Part shown: in pieces, positions 16,087-23,738 of the stretch
How the letters are laid out: every line of letters starts with the position of its first letter
Numbering within the stretch: position 1 is the first letter of the stretch
Assembly: GCA_049322515.1 (NCBI GenBank)
Contig: JBMOQW010000012.1
Coordinates: forward strand, 254,821-318,820
Direction of reading: 5' to 3'
Source of the DNA: Parasulfuritortus sp049322515
GTDB lineage: Bacteria > Pseudomonadota > Gammaproteobacteria > Burkholderiales > Thiobacillaceae
DNA length: 64,000 nucleotides
Program-made: the position numbers and the translations under genes
The notes under the pieces: generated by a model
Databases searched by the model: none
What the model saw: the letters and a program-made list of their open reading frames with translations, nothing else
Told to the model about the DNA's origin: nothing

Positions 16087-17217
16087 CTATCGGTCGGTCA
16101 GGGTCGCCATGAAGGCGACGATGTCGTCGACTTCCTGTTCGCTGAGTCCGAGACGGCCCATTTCCTCGGTGTTGACGTTGCGCGCCAGTTCAGGCGCGGG
16201 CCAACAGCCCTGGGCCAGGGCCTCGGCCTCGGCCCGTTCGCCCTTGCAGCGGGGCTTGACGTCGCGATCGTTGTAGAAGGCCACCACGCCGCGCAAGGTC
16301 TTGAAATAACCGTTGTGCATGTAAGGCGCGGTAAGGGCGATGTTGCGCAGGGTAGGCACCTTGAACTTGCCCCTCTCCTCGGGCTTGCCGAGCACCCCGC
16401 CCAAGCCCGGGTCGACAAAGGCCGCGCCGTCCGGATTGAAGGGCTTGGGCAGCCGATAGTGGGGGTTGTCGGGGTTGCGTGGCACACCGAGGTTGTCATA
16501 GGTGAAATCGGTGAACAACGGCGGCTCGCCCTTCGGCCCAGGTCGGCTCGTATGGCACGCGGCGCAGTTGCCCTTCTTCTCGTCCTCGAACAGCTTGAGG
16601 CCGCGCAATTCCTGTTCGCTCAAGCCGCCCTTGCCGGCCAGCCAGGCATCGTAGCGGGATGAGAACGGGCTGAACTCGGCGCTCCGCTCGAAGGCCGCGA
16701 TCGCCGCGGCAATCCGGTTGTAGGCGGTCTGGACATCGGCCAGCGCCCCGGGGCCGAACACCGTTTCGAAACGATCCGCATAGGCTGTCCGGCGCACCTT
16801 GTCGACCACGGCCGCGGCATCCGGGTTGGCCATCTCGACCGGATTCAGGAACGGCCCCTTGGCCTGTTCTTCCAGGGTGGCCGCGCGGCCATCCCAAAAC
16901 TGGCCGCCGACATAGAGCTTTTCTCCGGCATCGTAATGAAAGGTCGGCGAAAAGCGCATGTACATCGCCGAAGGGGTATTCCGACTGCCGAAGCGATCCG
17001 GGTGCACCCCTTTCGAGGTGGGCTGGCCCGTGTCGGGATCGGTGAATGCCACGCCGGGAGCATGGCAGGTGGCGCAGGACTGGCCCGGGGGATTGGACAG
17101 GCCAGTGTCAAAGAACAGCAGTCGCCCCAGTTCGACCCGGGGATCCGCGCCGTCGGCCCAGCCCCCCACCGGGGCGGTGAGCAAGGCCAAGGCAAGCACA
17201 ACAGGGCGGAGCTTCAT
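16087..17217 (-). CDS. Di-heme cytochrome c peroxidase / MauG-family protein
   Basis: 376 residues with a signal peptide (LALALLTAPVGGWA) and two c-type heme sites, CATCH near residue 49 and CAACH near 210. Further CcpA/MauG features are LLFFDTGLS, FWDGRAATLEEQA, KVPTLRNIALTAPYMHNG and TLRGVVAFYN. It is periplasmic. Classical members reduce hydrogen peroxide; MauG members oxidise protein or peptide substrates. It lies between two TonB receptors, 50 bases after the copper receptor. Relatives beside copper or siderophore genes are thought to help process the ligand or the peptide carrier; that is inference here. Confidence 0.9.
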   Translation of the reverse strand: MKLRPVVLALALLTAPVGGWADGADPRVELGRLLFFDTGLSNPPGQSCATCHAPGVAFTDPDTGQPTSKGVHPDRFGSRNTPSAMYMRFSPTFHYDAGEKLYVGGQFWDGRAATLEEQAKGPFLNPVEMANPDAAAVVDKVRRTAYADRFETVFGPGALADVQTAYNRIAAAIAAFERSAEFSPFSSRYDAWLAGKGGLSEQELRGLKLFEDEKKGNCAACHTSRPGPKGEPPLFTDFTYDNLGVPRNPDNPHYRLPKPFNPDGAAFVDPGLGGVLGKPEERGKFKVPTLRNIALTAPYMHNGYFKTLRGVVAFYNDRDVKPRCKGERAEAEALAQGCWPAPELARNVNTEEMGRLGLSEQEVDDIVAFMATLTDR

Positions 17218-17267
17218 GATCGATATGCGTTGGACAGTCAGAGACACACTGCCCAGTTTAGACCGTC

Positions 17268-19262
17268 TCAGTCGAACCGGTAATTCACCTTGGCCCAGAC
17301 GAAGCGACCCGGCTCGTTGACCCGGGTGTTGCTGCCGGCCTCGAAGGTGTTGTCGCGCGCCAGGTGCTCGGCGTAGGTCTTGTCGAACACGTTGTCGATG
17401 CCGGCAGTGATCAGCCAAGGCTGGCTCGGCCGGTAGGCCATATTGAGGGCCAAAGTGGCGAAGCCGGCGGTCTCGCCGTAGTCCTGGCCGACGATGTTGC
17501 CGTAGCCGACGTCAATGCGGTCCTGCTTGGCGACCATGCGCAGGACGCCGCCAAAGCGCCAGGCGCCGGTTTTGTAGTCCAGTCCGAGCCGGGCTTCCAG
17601 GGGCGGGGTCTGGGCCAGCGGCACGTCGCGGGTCTCGTTGTCGGCACGGACCCAGGCCAGGCTGCCACGCGCAGTCCAGGCCGGCGCGAAGCGCCAGGCG
17701 GCGTCGGCCTCGGCGCCCCAGCGCACGGCATCGATGTTGGCCACGGTGCAATTGCCGGGCGTGGTACAGGCCCCGGTGGCGCGGGTCTGGAGGTAGTCGT
17801 CGATGCGGTTGTAGAACAACGACACCGAGGCATCGACGGCACCCTGCTTCCAGATCACCCCGGTGTCGAGCTGGGTGCTCTTTTCCGGCTTGAGCGCGCC
17901 GGCGGCGGTGAGGCCGTTGTAGGTGGCGGCTTCCCAGTAGTCCATCGGCCGCTCGGCATGGCCGAGGCCGATGAAGGCGGTGCCGCCCTGGCCGGCCAGG
18001 TCTTGTTCGTAACGCACGAATCCACTCTTGAGCGACTCGTCGGCGTCGGCCAGGGCGGCGCCGGTCATGGCGTTGAAGCGATCCGCGTTCCATTGGTCGA
18101 GGCGCAGGCCGGCGATGACCCGGCGGCCGTCGGCCAGTTCGTGGCGCAATTCGCCGAACAGGCCGGTGATGTCGGTCTCCATGTCGCGGATGCGAGGCAG
18201 GCTTTCGTAGGTGTAGGCCGCCATGCCGCTGGCCTTGCGCAGGGTATGCTCATCGTCGCGCCAGGACACGCCCAGGGTCAGAAGATCCCGCGTACCAAGG
18301 GCCAAGTCGGCGGCCACACGGGCACTTTGCGTCTCACGGTCCGGGTTGTTGACCATGGCCATGCCGACCAGATCGCGCTGGCTGTAGTTGTCCATGACGT
18401 GGTCGATATCGTTATGGTTGACCTGCGCGGACAGCTTTTGCACTACCGGGCTCAGGGCCAGTTTCTCGAATTTCAGGCCGTAGCCCTGGCGGTCGAACTT
18501 GATGCCATCCATGCTCCGGTCGGCGTAGGCCGCTTCTGCCTCGCTGGCGACCGCCGACAGTTCCAGACGGGTGTTCCGGTCCGGCGTCCAGGCCGCCACG
18601 GCGGACAGGTTCTTGCGTTCATAGGTGGAGTGCACCGAGTTGCCGTCGCCGTCCTCATAGTCGTCCGAGCTGGCATGGGACAGGGTGGCGCGGAAGGACG
18701 CCTTATCACCGGTGTAGCCGCCATCGACGATGGCGTCGAGCCGGCCCCAGGCACCACCGAGCAGGCTGACCGAGGCATCGGTCCCCAGGCGGGGCCGGCG
18801 CGCGGGATCATGTTCGAACAGGACCACGCCGGCAATGTTGCCATTGCCGTGCAGCACGGTCTGCGGCCCCTTGATGACGGTCACCTTGTCGAACGTCTCG
18901 GGGAAGACGTAGGCGGTCGGCGGGTCCATGCGCATGCCACAGCCACCATGGAACTCGGCGCCGTCGAGCAGCACGTTCAGGCGCGAGCCGGCCAGGCCGC
19001 GCAGGACCGGATCGCCGTCGGTGCCGCCCTTGCGGATCTGGGTGAAGCCGGAGATGTTCTTCAGGAAGGCCGCGCCGTCGTTGGCCGGCACCGGCTGCTG
19101 GGGCGCCTTGGGGTCGTTGACCACGGTGAGCGGCTCGGTCATCGGCGGCGCCGTGACCACCACGGCGTCCAAAGCGGTGGCGGTTTCATCGGCGGCGGCC
19201 AGACCGGCGATGGCGGCGGCGATGGCGCAGAAGGACGCGCGCAGGGCAAAAGACTGAGACAT
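17268..19262 (-). CDS. TonB-dependent copper receptor, OprC/NosA type
   Basis: 664 residues from the ATG at 19262, preceded by AGGGG. A signal peptide is followed by a plug with the family signature HGGCGMRMDPPTAYVFPE. Two features match the copper-binding set described for Pseudomonas OprC: Cys108-x-x-x-Met112 in the plug and His288-x-Met290 (DHVMDN) in the barrel. The barrel ends VKYRFD-like (AKVNYRFD). OprC binds copper at the cell surface and imports it; NosA is its homologue linked to nitrous oxide reductase. It heads the minus-strand locus, with the MauG-like gene 50 bases downstream. Its leader contains a terminator-like hairpin, so attenuation is possible. Confidence 0.9.
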   Translation of the reverse strand: MSQSFALRASFCAIAAAIAGLAAADETATALDAVVVTAPPMTEPLTVVNDPKAPQQPVPANDGAAFLKNISGFTQIRKGGTDGDPVLRGLAGSRLNVLLDGAEFHGGCGMRMDPPTAYVFPETFDKVTVIKGPQTVLHGNGNIAGVVLFEHDPARRPRLGTDASVSLLGGAWGRLDAIVDGGYTGDKASFRATLSHASSDDYEDGDGNSVHSTYERKNLSAVAAWTPDRNTRLELSAVASEAEAAYADRSMDGIKFDRQGYGLKFEKLALSPVVQKLSAQVNHNDIDHVMDNYSQRDLVGMAMVNNPDRETQSARVAADLALGTRDLLTLGVSWRDDEHTLRKASGMAAYTYESLPRIRDMETDITGLFGELRHELADGRRVIAGLRLDQWNADRFNAMTGAALADADESLKSGFVRYEQDLAGQGGTAFIGLGHAERPMDYWEAATYNGLTAAGALKPEKSTQLDTGVIWKQGAVDASVSLFYNRIDDYLQTRATGACTTPGNCTVANIDAVRWGAEADAAWRFAPAWTARGSLAWVRADNETRDVPLAQTPPLEARLGLDYKTGAWRFGGVLRMVAKQDRIDVGYGNIVGQDYGETAGFATLALNMAYRPSQPWLITAGIDNVFDKTYAEHLARDNTFEAGSNTRVNEPGRFVWAKVNYRFD

Positions 19263-19282
19263 GAGGGTTCCCCTATCAGACA

Positions 19283-19305
19283 AGAAAAACCCCCTTTCGG
19301 GGGTT
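19283..19305 (-). terminator. Terminator-like hairpin in the copper-receptor leader
   Basis: On the minus strand AACCCCC-GAAA-GGGGGTT is followed by TTTTTC. It sits about 25-45 bases before the receptor ATG and downstream of the probable promoter region. No minus-strand gene ends here, so it may act as an attenuator rather than an ordinary terminator. Confidence 0.7.
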
Positions 19306-19371
19306 ATGAATACAGAGCAAGTCCCTGTCAGGAAGCAGACCGGATTCTAGGTCCGCGCGCCATATCCGCCC

Positions 19372-19388
19372 TGCGACATAGTGTCGCA
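19372..19388. promoter_or_regulatory. Perfect inverted repeat TGCGACA-N3-TGTCGCA
   Basis: Exact seven-base arms with a three-base centre lie between the divergent copper-receptor gene and hemF. The arrangement is that of a dimeric repressor or CRP/FNR-type operator able to act on both genes. No known consensus is matched exactly. Confidence 0.6.
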
Positions 19389-19397
19389 ACACAACGT

Positions 19398-19425
19398 CTG
19401 ACCGGGCTGCGCCCTGCGCTAGAAT
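19398..19425 (+). promoter_or_regulatory. Predicted hemF promoter
   Basis: CTGACC (19398-19403) and TAGAAT (19420-19425) are separated by 16 bases and resemble sigma-70 -35 and -10 elements. The -10 ends 27 bases before the hemF ATG. The inverted repeat at 19372-19388 lies just upstream. Confidence 0.45.
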
Positions 19426-19452
19426 GGCGGCACAACGATACTGACGCTCACC

Positions 19453-20349
19453 ATGGAACCCGCCAAGGTCAAGGAATTCCTGCTCGAACTGCAACAACTC
19501 ATCGTCGAACGCCTGGAACAGGTCGACGGCCGCTCCTTCCTGCGCGATGAATGGCAGCGCCCGCAAGGCGGCGGCGGCATCAGCCGGCTGATCGAGGAAG
19601 GCCAGGTCCTGGAGCGCGGCGGGGTGAATTTTTCCCACGTCATGGGCGACACGCTGCCGGCTTCCGCGACCGCGCACCGGCCCGAACTGGCCGGCCGCCA
19701 CTGGCAGGCCATGGGTGTGTCGCTGGTGCTGCACCCGCGCAATCCATACGCGCCGACCACCCACATGAACGTGCGCTTCTTCGTCGCCGAAAAGCCGGGC
19801 GAGGCGCCGGTCTGGTGGTTCGGCGGCGGCATGGACCTCACCCCCTACTACGGCTTCGAGGAAGACGCCCGGCACTTCCATGACGTCTGCCGGCGTTCGC
19901 TGCTGCCCTTCGGCGAGGCCTATTACCCCCGCTTCAAGCAATGGTGCGACGATTACTTCTTCCTCAAGCACCGCAACGAACCGCGCGGCATCGGCGGCAT
20001 CTTCTTCGATGATCTCAATGAAGGCGGCTTCGACCACTGTTTCAATCTCACCGAAAGCGTCGGCGACCATTTCCTGTCGGCCTACGTGCCGATCCTGGAA
20101 CGCCACATGGACACGCCGTATGGCGAGCGCGAACGCGACTTCCAGGCCTATCGGCGCGGTCGTTATGTCGAGTTCAACCTGGTCTGGGACCGCGGCACCC
20201 TGTTCGGCCTGCAATCGGGGGGCCGTACCGAGGCCATCCTGATGTCGCTGCCGCCAATCGTGAAATGGCGCTACGACTGGCAGCCCGAACCAGGCACGCC
20301 GGAGGCCCGCCTGTACAGCGACTTCCTGAAACCGCGCGAGTGGCTGTAA
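19453..20349 (+). CDS. hemF: Oxygen-dependent coproporphyrinogen III oxidase
   Basis: 298 residues, normal length. It converts coproporphyrinogen III to protoporphyrinogen IX using O2. Signatures are GGGGISRLIEEGQVLERGGVNFSHV, VSLVLHPRNPYAPT, HMNVRFF, WWFGGGMDLTPYYGF, FFDDLNEGGF, RGRYVEFNLVWDRGT and LMSLPP. Its presence implies that heme is made under oxic conditions. The gene is divergent from the copper receptor, with a shared 190-base region holding a promoter-like pair and a palindromic site. The next gene (a penicillin-binding protein) starts four bases after its stop. Confidence 0.97.
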   Translation: MEPAKVKEFLLELQQLIVERLEQVDGRSFLRDEWQRPQGGGGISRLIEEGQVLERGGVNFSHVMGDTLPASATAHRPELAGRHWQAMGVSLVLHPRNPYAPTTHMNVRFFVAEKPGEAPVWWFGGGMDLTPYYGFEEDARHFHDVCRRSLLPFGEAYYPRFKQWCDDYFFLKHRNEPRGIGGIFFDDLNEGGFDHCFNLTESVGDHFLSAYVPILERHMDTPYGERERDFQAYRRGRYVEFNLVWDRGTLFGLQSGGRTEAILMSLPPIVKWRYDWQPEPGTPEARLYSDFLKPREWL

Positions 20350-20353
20350 CACG

Positions 20354-23300
20354 ATGAAACGCCGGACCTGGGTCTGGCTGACGCTGGGCCTGATCCTCCT
20401 GCTCCTGGCGGCCGTCGCCGCCTACGAACTGGTCGCCTCGCCAGTCCAGGCGATGCTCCTGGCCGACTACGCCAAGCGCCTCACTTACCGCACCGAACCC
20501 GGACCGAGCGATCGCGTCCGTTTCCCGGACAGCGGACCCTACGACCAGCGCTTCGGCTACATCGCCTTGCCGGAATTCCGCAAGCGCCTGGAAGCACGCG
20601 GCTTCCTGGTCGAGGCCCAGGCCCGCCTGTCGCCGGAGATGATGCAGCTGGCCGACTACGGCTTGTTCCTGCCCTACCGGGAAAAAAACAGCGCCGGCCT
20701 GGTCCTGGAGAGTTGCTCCGGCGAGCCCCTGTTCAGCTTCCGCCAGCCCCGGCGCATCTATCCCGACTTCAAGGCCATCCCCCCGGTGGTGGCCAATACC
20801 CTGCTGTTCATCGAGAACCGGGAACTGCTCGATCCCAATCATCCGCAGCGCAATCCGGCCGTGGAATGGGACCGGCTGGCCCAGGCCATGCTGGAGAAGC
20901 TGGTCCAGGTGGTGCAACCGGGCCGCAACGTCCCGGGTGGCTCCACCCTGGCCACCCAGATCGAGAAATACCGCCATTCGCCCGATGGGCTCACGCTCAC
21001 GCCGGCCGACAAACTGCGCCAGATGGCTTCCGCCTCGGTGCGCGCCTACCTGGACGGGGTCGACACCCGAGTCACCCGGCGCCGCATCGTGCTCGACTAC
21101 CTGAACACCGTGCCGCTCGCCGCGGCCCCGGGCTACGGCGAGGTGCACGGCCTGGGTGACGCCCTCGCCGCCTGGTTCGGCCTCGATTTCGACCGGGTCA
21201 ACCAGCTGCTCTCGCAGCCCGAGGGCACGGCCGAGGCGGCGCGCGTCTACAAGCACGTGCTCGGCCTCCTGATTTCCCAGCGCAAGCCCTCCTGGTACCT
21301 GCTCGGCGGACGCGCGCAGCTGGATGCCCAGGCCGACGTGCACCTCGGCCTGCTGGCCGAGGCCGGGGTGATCTCGCCGGCCTTCCGCGACCTGGCCCGC
21401 CGCCAGAAGATCGTCTTCGCCCAGGGCAAGGCGTCCCGCCCCACGCCCCGGGCCATCGACAAGGTCACCGCCAGCACCCGGGTGGAACTGTCGCGGCTGC
21501 TCGGCGTGCCCAGCCTGTACGACCTCGACCGCCTCGACCTCACCGTCTCGACCAGCGTGCACAAGGCCAGCCAGGCGGCGGTCAGCCAGTTTCTGCACAG
21601 CCTGAAGGACCCGGAGGCGGTGAAAGCCGCCGGCCTGTTCGGGGAAAATCTGCTCTCGCCCGACAACGACCTCGGCAAGGTGCTCTACAGCCTGACCCTG
21701 CACGAATTGACCGAGGCCGGGCCCGTGCTGCGGGTGCAGGCCGACAGCCTGGACCAGCCATTCGACATCAACCAGGGCGCCAAGCTGGACATGGGCTCGT
21801 CGGCCAAGCTGCGCACCCTGCTCACCTACCTGCAACTGTTGTCCGAACTGCATGGCCAGTATGCCGGCATGCAGACCAAGGAATTGAGCAAGCTGGCCAT
21901 CCCGGAACGCGACGTGCTGACCCGCTGGGTCATCGGCTACCTGCGCCAGAACCCGGAGCGTGGCCTGGAGCCGATGTTGATGGCGGCGATGGGTCGGCTC
22001 TACTCGGCCGATCCCGAGGAGGTTTTCTTGACCGGGGGCGGCCTGCACACCTTTGCCAATTTCAAGAAAGAAGACAATGGCCGGGTCATGGATCTCTGGG
22101 AGGCCACCCGCAACTCGGTCAACCTGCCCTTCATCCGCCTGATGCGCGACCTGGTCCGCCACTTCATGTACCGCGCCCCGGGCACCGTGGCCCGGGTCCT
22201 GGAAGACGTCGAGGACCCGCGCCGACAGTCGTACCTGGAAAAGTTCGCCGACAAGGAAGGCCAGACCTTCCTGGCCAAGTTCTGGAAAAAATATCGCGGC
22301 CTGTCGCCCGAAGCCACCACTGACACGCTGCTCAACCACCTGTCCGCGCACCCGGTGCGGCTGGCCGCGGTGTTCCGCTACATGGAGCCGGGCGCCGGCC
22401 TGGCCGAGTTCCGCGCCTTCATGGCCGCCCGCCACGCGAATCCGGCCGGATGGGACGACGCCGATCTGCGCAAGTTGTACGACGACTATGGACCGGAACG
22501 CTACAACCTGGCCGACCGCGCCTACATCGTCCAGATCCACCCCTTGGAACTGTGGCTGGCCGCCTACCTGCGCAAACACCCGGGCGCGTCCTGGAAGCAG
22601 CTGGTCGAGGCCAGCACCGACGAACGCATCGATGGCTACGACTGGCTGTTCAAGACCGGCCGCAAGAATGCCCAGGACATCCGCATCCAGTCGCTGCTGG
22701 AAATCGAGGCGTTCCAGGAGATCCACCAGCGCTGGCGCAAGCTGGGCTATCCGTTCGCCAGCCTGGTGCCGTCCTATGCCACCGCCATCGGGTCCTCGGC
22801 CGACCGGCCGGCGGCCCTGGCCGAGATGATGGGCGTGATCCTCAACGACGGCGTGCGCCAGGACCCGGCCACCCTCGAACGCCTGGAATTCGCCGCCGGC
22901 ACGCCCTACCACACCCGCATGGTGCCCGGTCCCCGGCAGGCCGAGCGCCTCTTCCCGCCCGAAGTGGCCCGCGTGGTGCGCCGGGCCCTGGTCAACGTGG
23001 TCGAACAGGGCACCGCGCGTCGGGTGGCCGGCGCCTTCGTCAGCCAGGGCACCAAGCTGACCCTGGGCGGCAAGACCGGCACCGGCGACCACCGCTACGA
23101 AACCTACGGCGCCAACGGCCAGGTCACCGACTCCAAGGTGGTCAACCGGGTCGCCACCTTCGCCTTCTTCATCGGCCGCCGCTTCTATGGCGTAGTCACC
23201 GCCTTCGTGCCGGGTGAGGCGGCGGCTGGCTACAAATTCACCAGCGGTCTGCCGGTACAGATCCTGAAAACCCTTGCGCCCACGCTGCAACCGCTGATCG

Positions 23301-23662
23301 GCCACGGCGAAGGCCGTCCGCTCGACTGGGCGGACGCGGTGGCCGAATTCGAAGCCGCTGGCCTCCCGGCCACGCCGGCCCCTGGTCTGGCCAAGCCGGT
23401 CGCGCCCGCGCCGGACGGCACCCCGAAGGCCTCCCTGCCGCCGGGCATGCCCGCCCCCGCCAAGAGCCCGCCCGCACCGTCGCCCAAGCCGGCTGCCGTC
23501 CCGCCGGCCCAGCCCGCCGCGCCACCTCCGGCGCCGACGCCGGTGCCGACTGTGGCAAACCCCGCCAGGCACGTCGACAAACCGGCGCCGCCCCCCGCCC
23601 CCGGGCCGGAAATCCCGATCCCGGCACCGGTCATCCCCGGTCGCGGCCACGAATTCTTCTGA
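20354..23662 (+). CDS. Large class A penicillin-binding protein (glycosyltransferase 51 plus transpeptidase)
   Basis: 1102 residues, longer than usual PBP1 proteins (about 750-850). One N-terminal membrane anchor (about 7-27) is followed by a GT51 transglycosylase domain with catalytic-type IENRE (Glu154) and GGSTLATQIEK. The transpeptidase motifs are SSAK (482-485), SVN (588-590) and KTG (907-909), so it should be active on lipid II and on stem peptides in the periplasm. The spacing between SVN and KTG is large, indicating an insertion. The last 90 residues are a Pro/Ala/Lys-rich tail. It shares a transcript with hemF, four bases apart, which is not a functional link I recognise. Confidence 0.85.
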   Translation: MKRRTWVWLTLGLILLLLAAVAAYELVASPVQAMLLADYAKRLTYRTEPGPSDRVRFPDSGPYDQRFGYIALPEFRKRLEARGFLVEAQARLSPEMMQLADYGLFLPYREKNSAGLVLESCSGEPLFSFRQPRRIYPDFKAIPPVVANTLLFIENRELLDPNHPQRNPAVEWDRLAQAMLEKLVQVVQPGRNVPGGSTLATQIEKYRHSPDGLTLTPADKLRQMASASVRAYLDGVDTRVTRRRIVLDYLNTVPLAAAPGYGEVHGLGDALAAWFGLDFDRVNQLLSQPEGTAEAARVYKHVLGLLISQRKPSWYLLGGRAQLDAQADVHLGLLAEAGVISPAFRDLARRQKIVFAQGKASRPTPRAIDKVTASTRVELSRLLGVPSLYDLDRLDLTVSTSVHKASQAAVSQFLHSLKDPEAVKAAGLFGENLLSPDNDLGKVLYSLTLHELTEAGPVLRVQADSLDQPFDINQGAKLDMGSSAKLRTLLTYLQLLSELHGQYAGMQTKELSKLAIPERDVLTRWVIGYLRQNPERGLEPMLMAAMGRLYSADPEEVFLTGGGLHTFANFKKEDNGRVMDLWEATRNSVNLPFIRLMRDLVRHFMYRAPGTVARVLEDVEDPRRQSYLEKFADKEGQTFLAKFWKKYRGLSPEATTDTLLNHLSAHPVRLAAVFRYMEPGAGLAEFRAFMAARHANPAGWDDADLRKLYDDYGPERYNLADRAYIVQIHPLELWLAAYLRKHPGASWKQLVEASTDERIDGYDWLFKTGRKNAQDIRIQSLLEIEAFQEIHQRWRKLGYPFASLVPSYATAIGSSADRPAALAEMMGVILNDGVRQDPATLERLEFAAGTPYHTRMVPGPRQAERLFPPEVARVVRRALVNVVEQGTARRVAGAFVSQGTKLTLGGKTGTGDHRYETYGANGQVTDSKVVNRVATFAFFIGRRFYGVVTAFVPGEAAAGYKFTSGLPVQILKTLAPTLQPLIGHGEGRPLDWADAVAEFEAAGLPATPAPGLAKPVAPAPDGTPKASLPPGMPAPAKSPPAPSPKPAAVPPAQPAAPPPAPTPVPTVANPARHVDKPAPPPAPGPEIPIPAPVIPGRGHEFF

Positions 23663-23701
23663 TCCGGCCGCGCCAGACTGGGTCGGCACCGGCCTTCGCG
23701 G

Positions 23702-23707
23702 TACAAT
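23702..23707 (+). promoter_or_regulatory. Possible hemA -10 element
   Basis: TACAAT lies 31 bases ahead of the hemA ATG in otherwise GC-rich DNA. No clear -35 is seen at the right distance. Confidence 0.35.
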
Positions 23708-23738
23708 GCGGCCCCGTTTGTCCCGTCATTTCAACGTG

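Noticed and set aside
19263..19452. Small gene between the copper receptor and hemF
   Set aside because: No start with a ribosome site and no sensible translation; the gap is explained by regulatory elements.
20174..23689. Very long open frame (over 1100 codons) on the strand opposite the penicillin-binding protein gene
   Set aside because: It mirrors the codon pattern of the real gene in high-GC DNA; its translation has no domain and is low in complexity.
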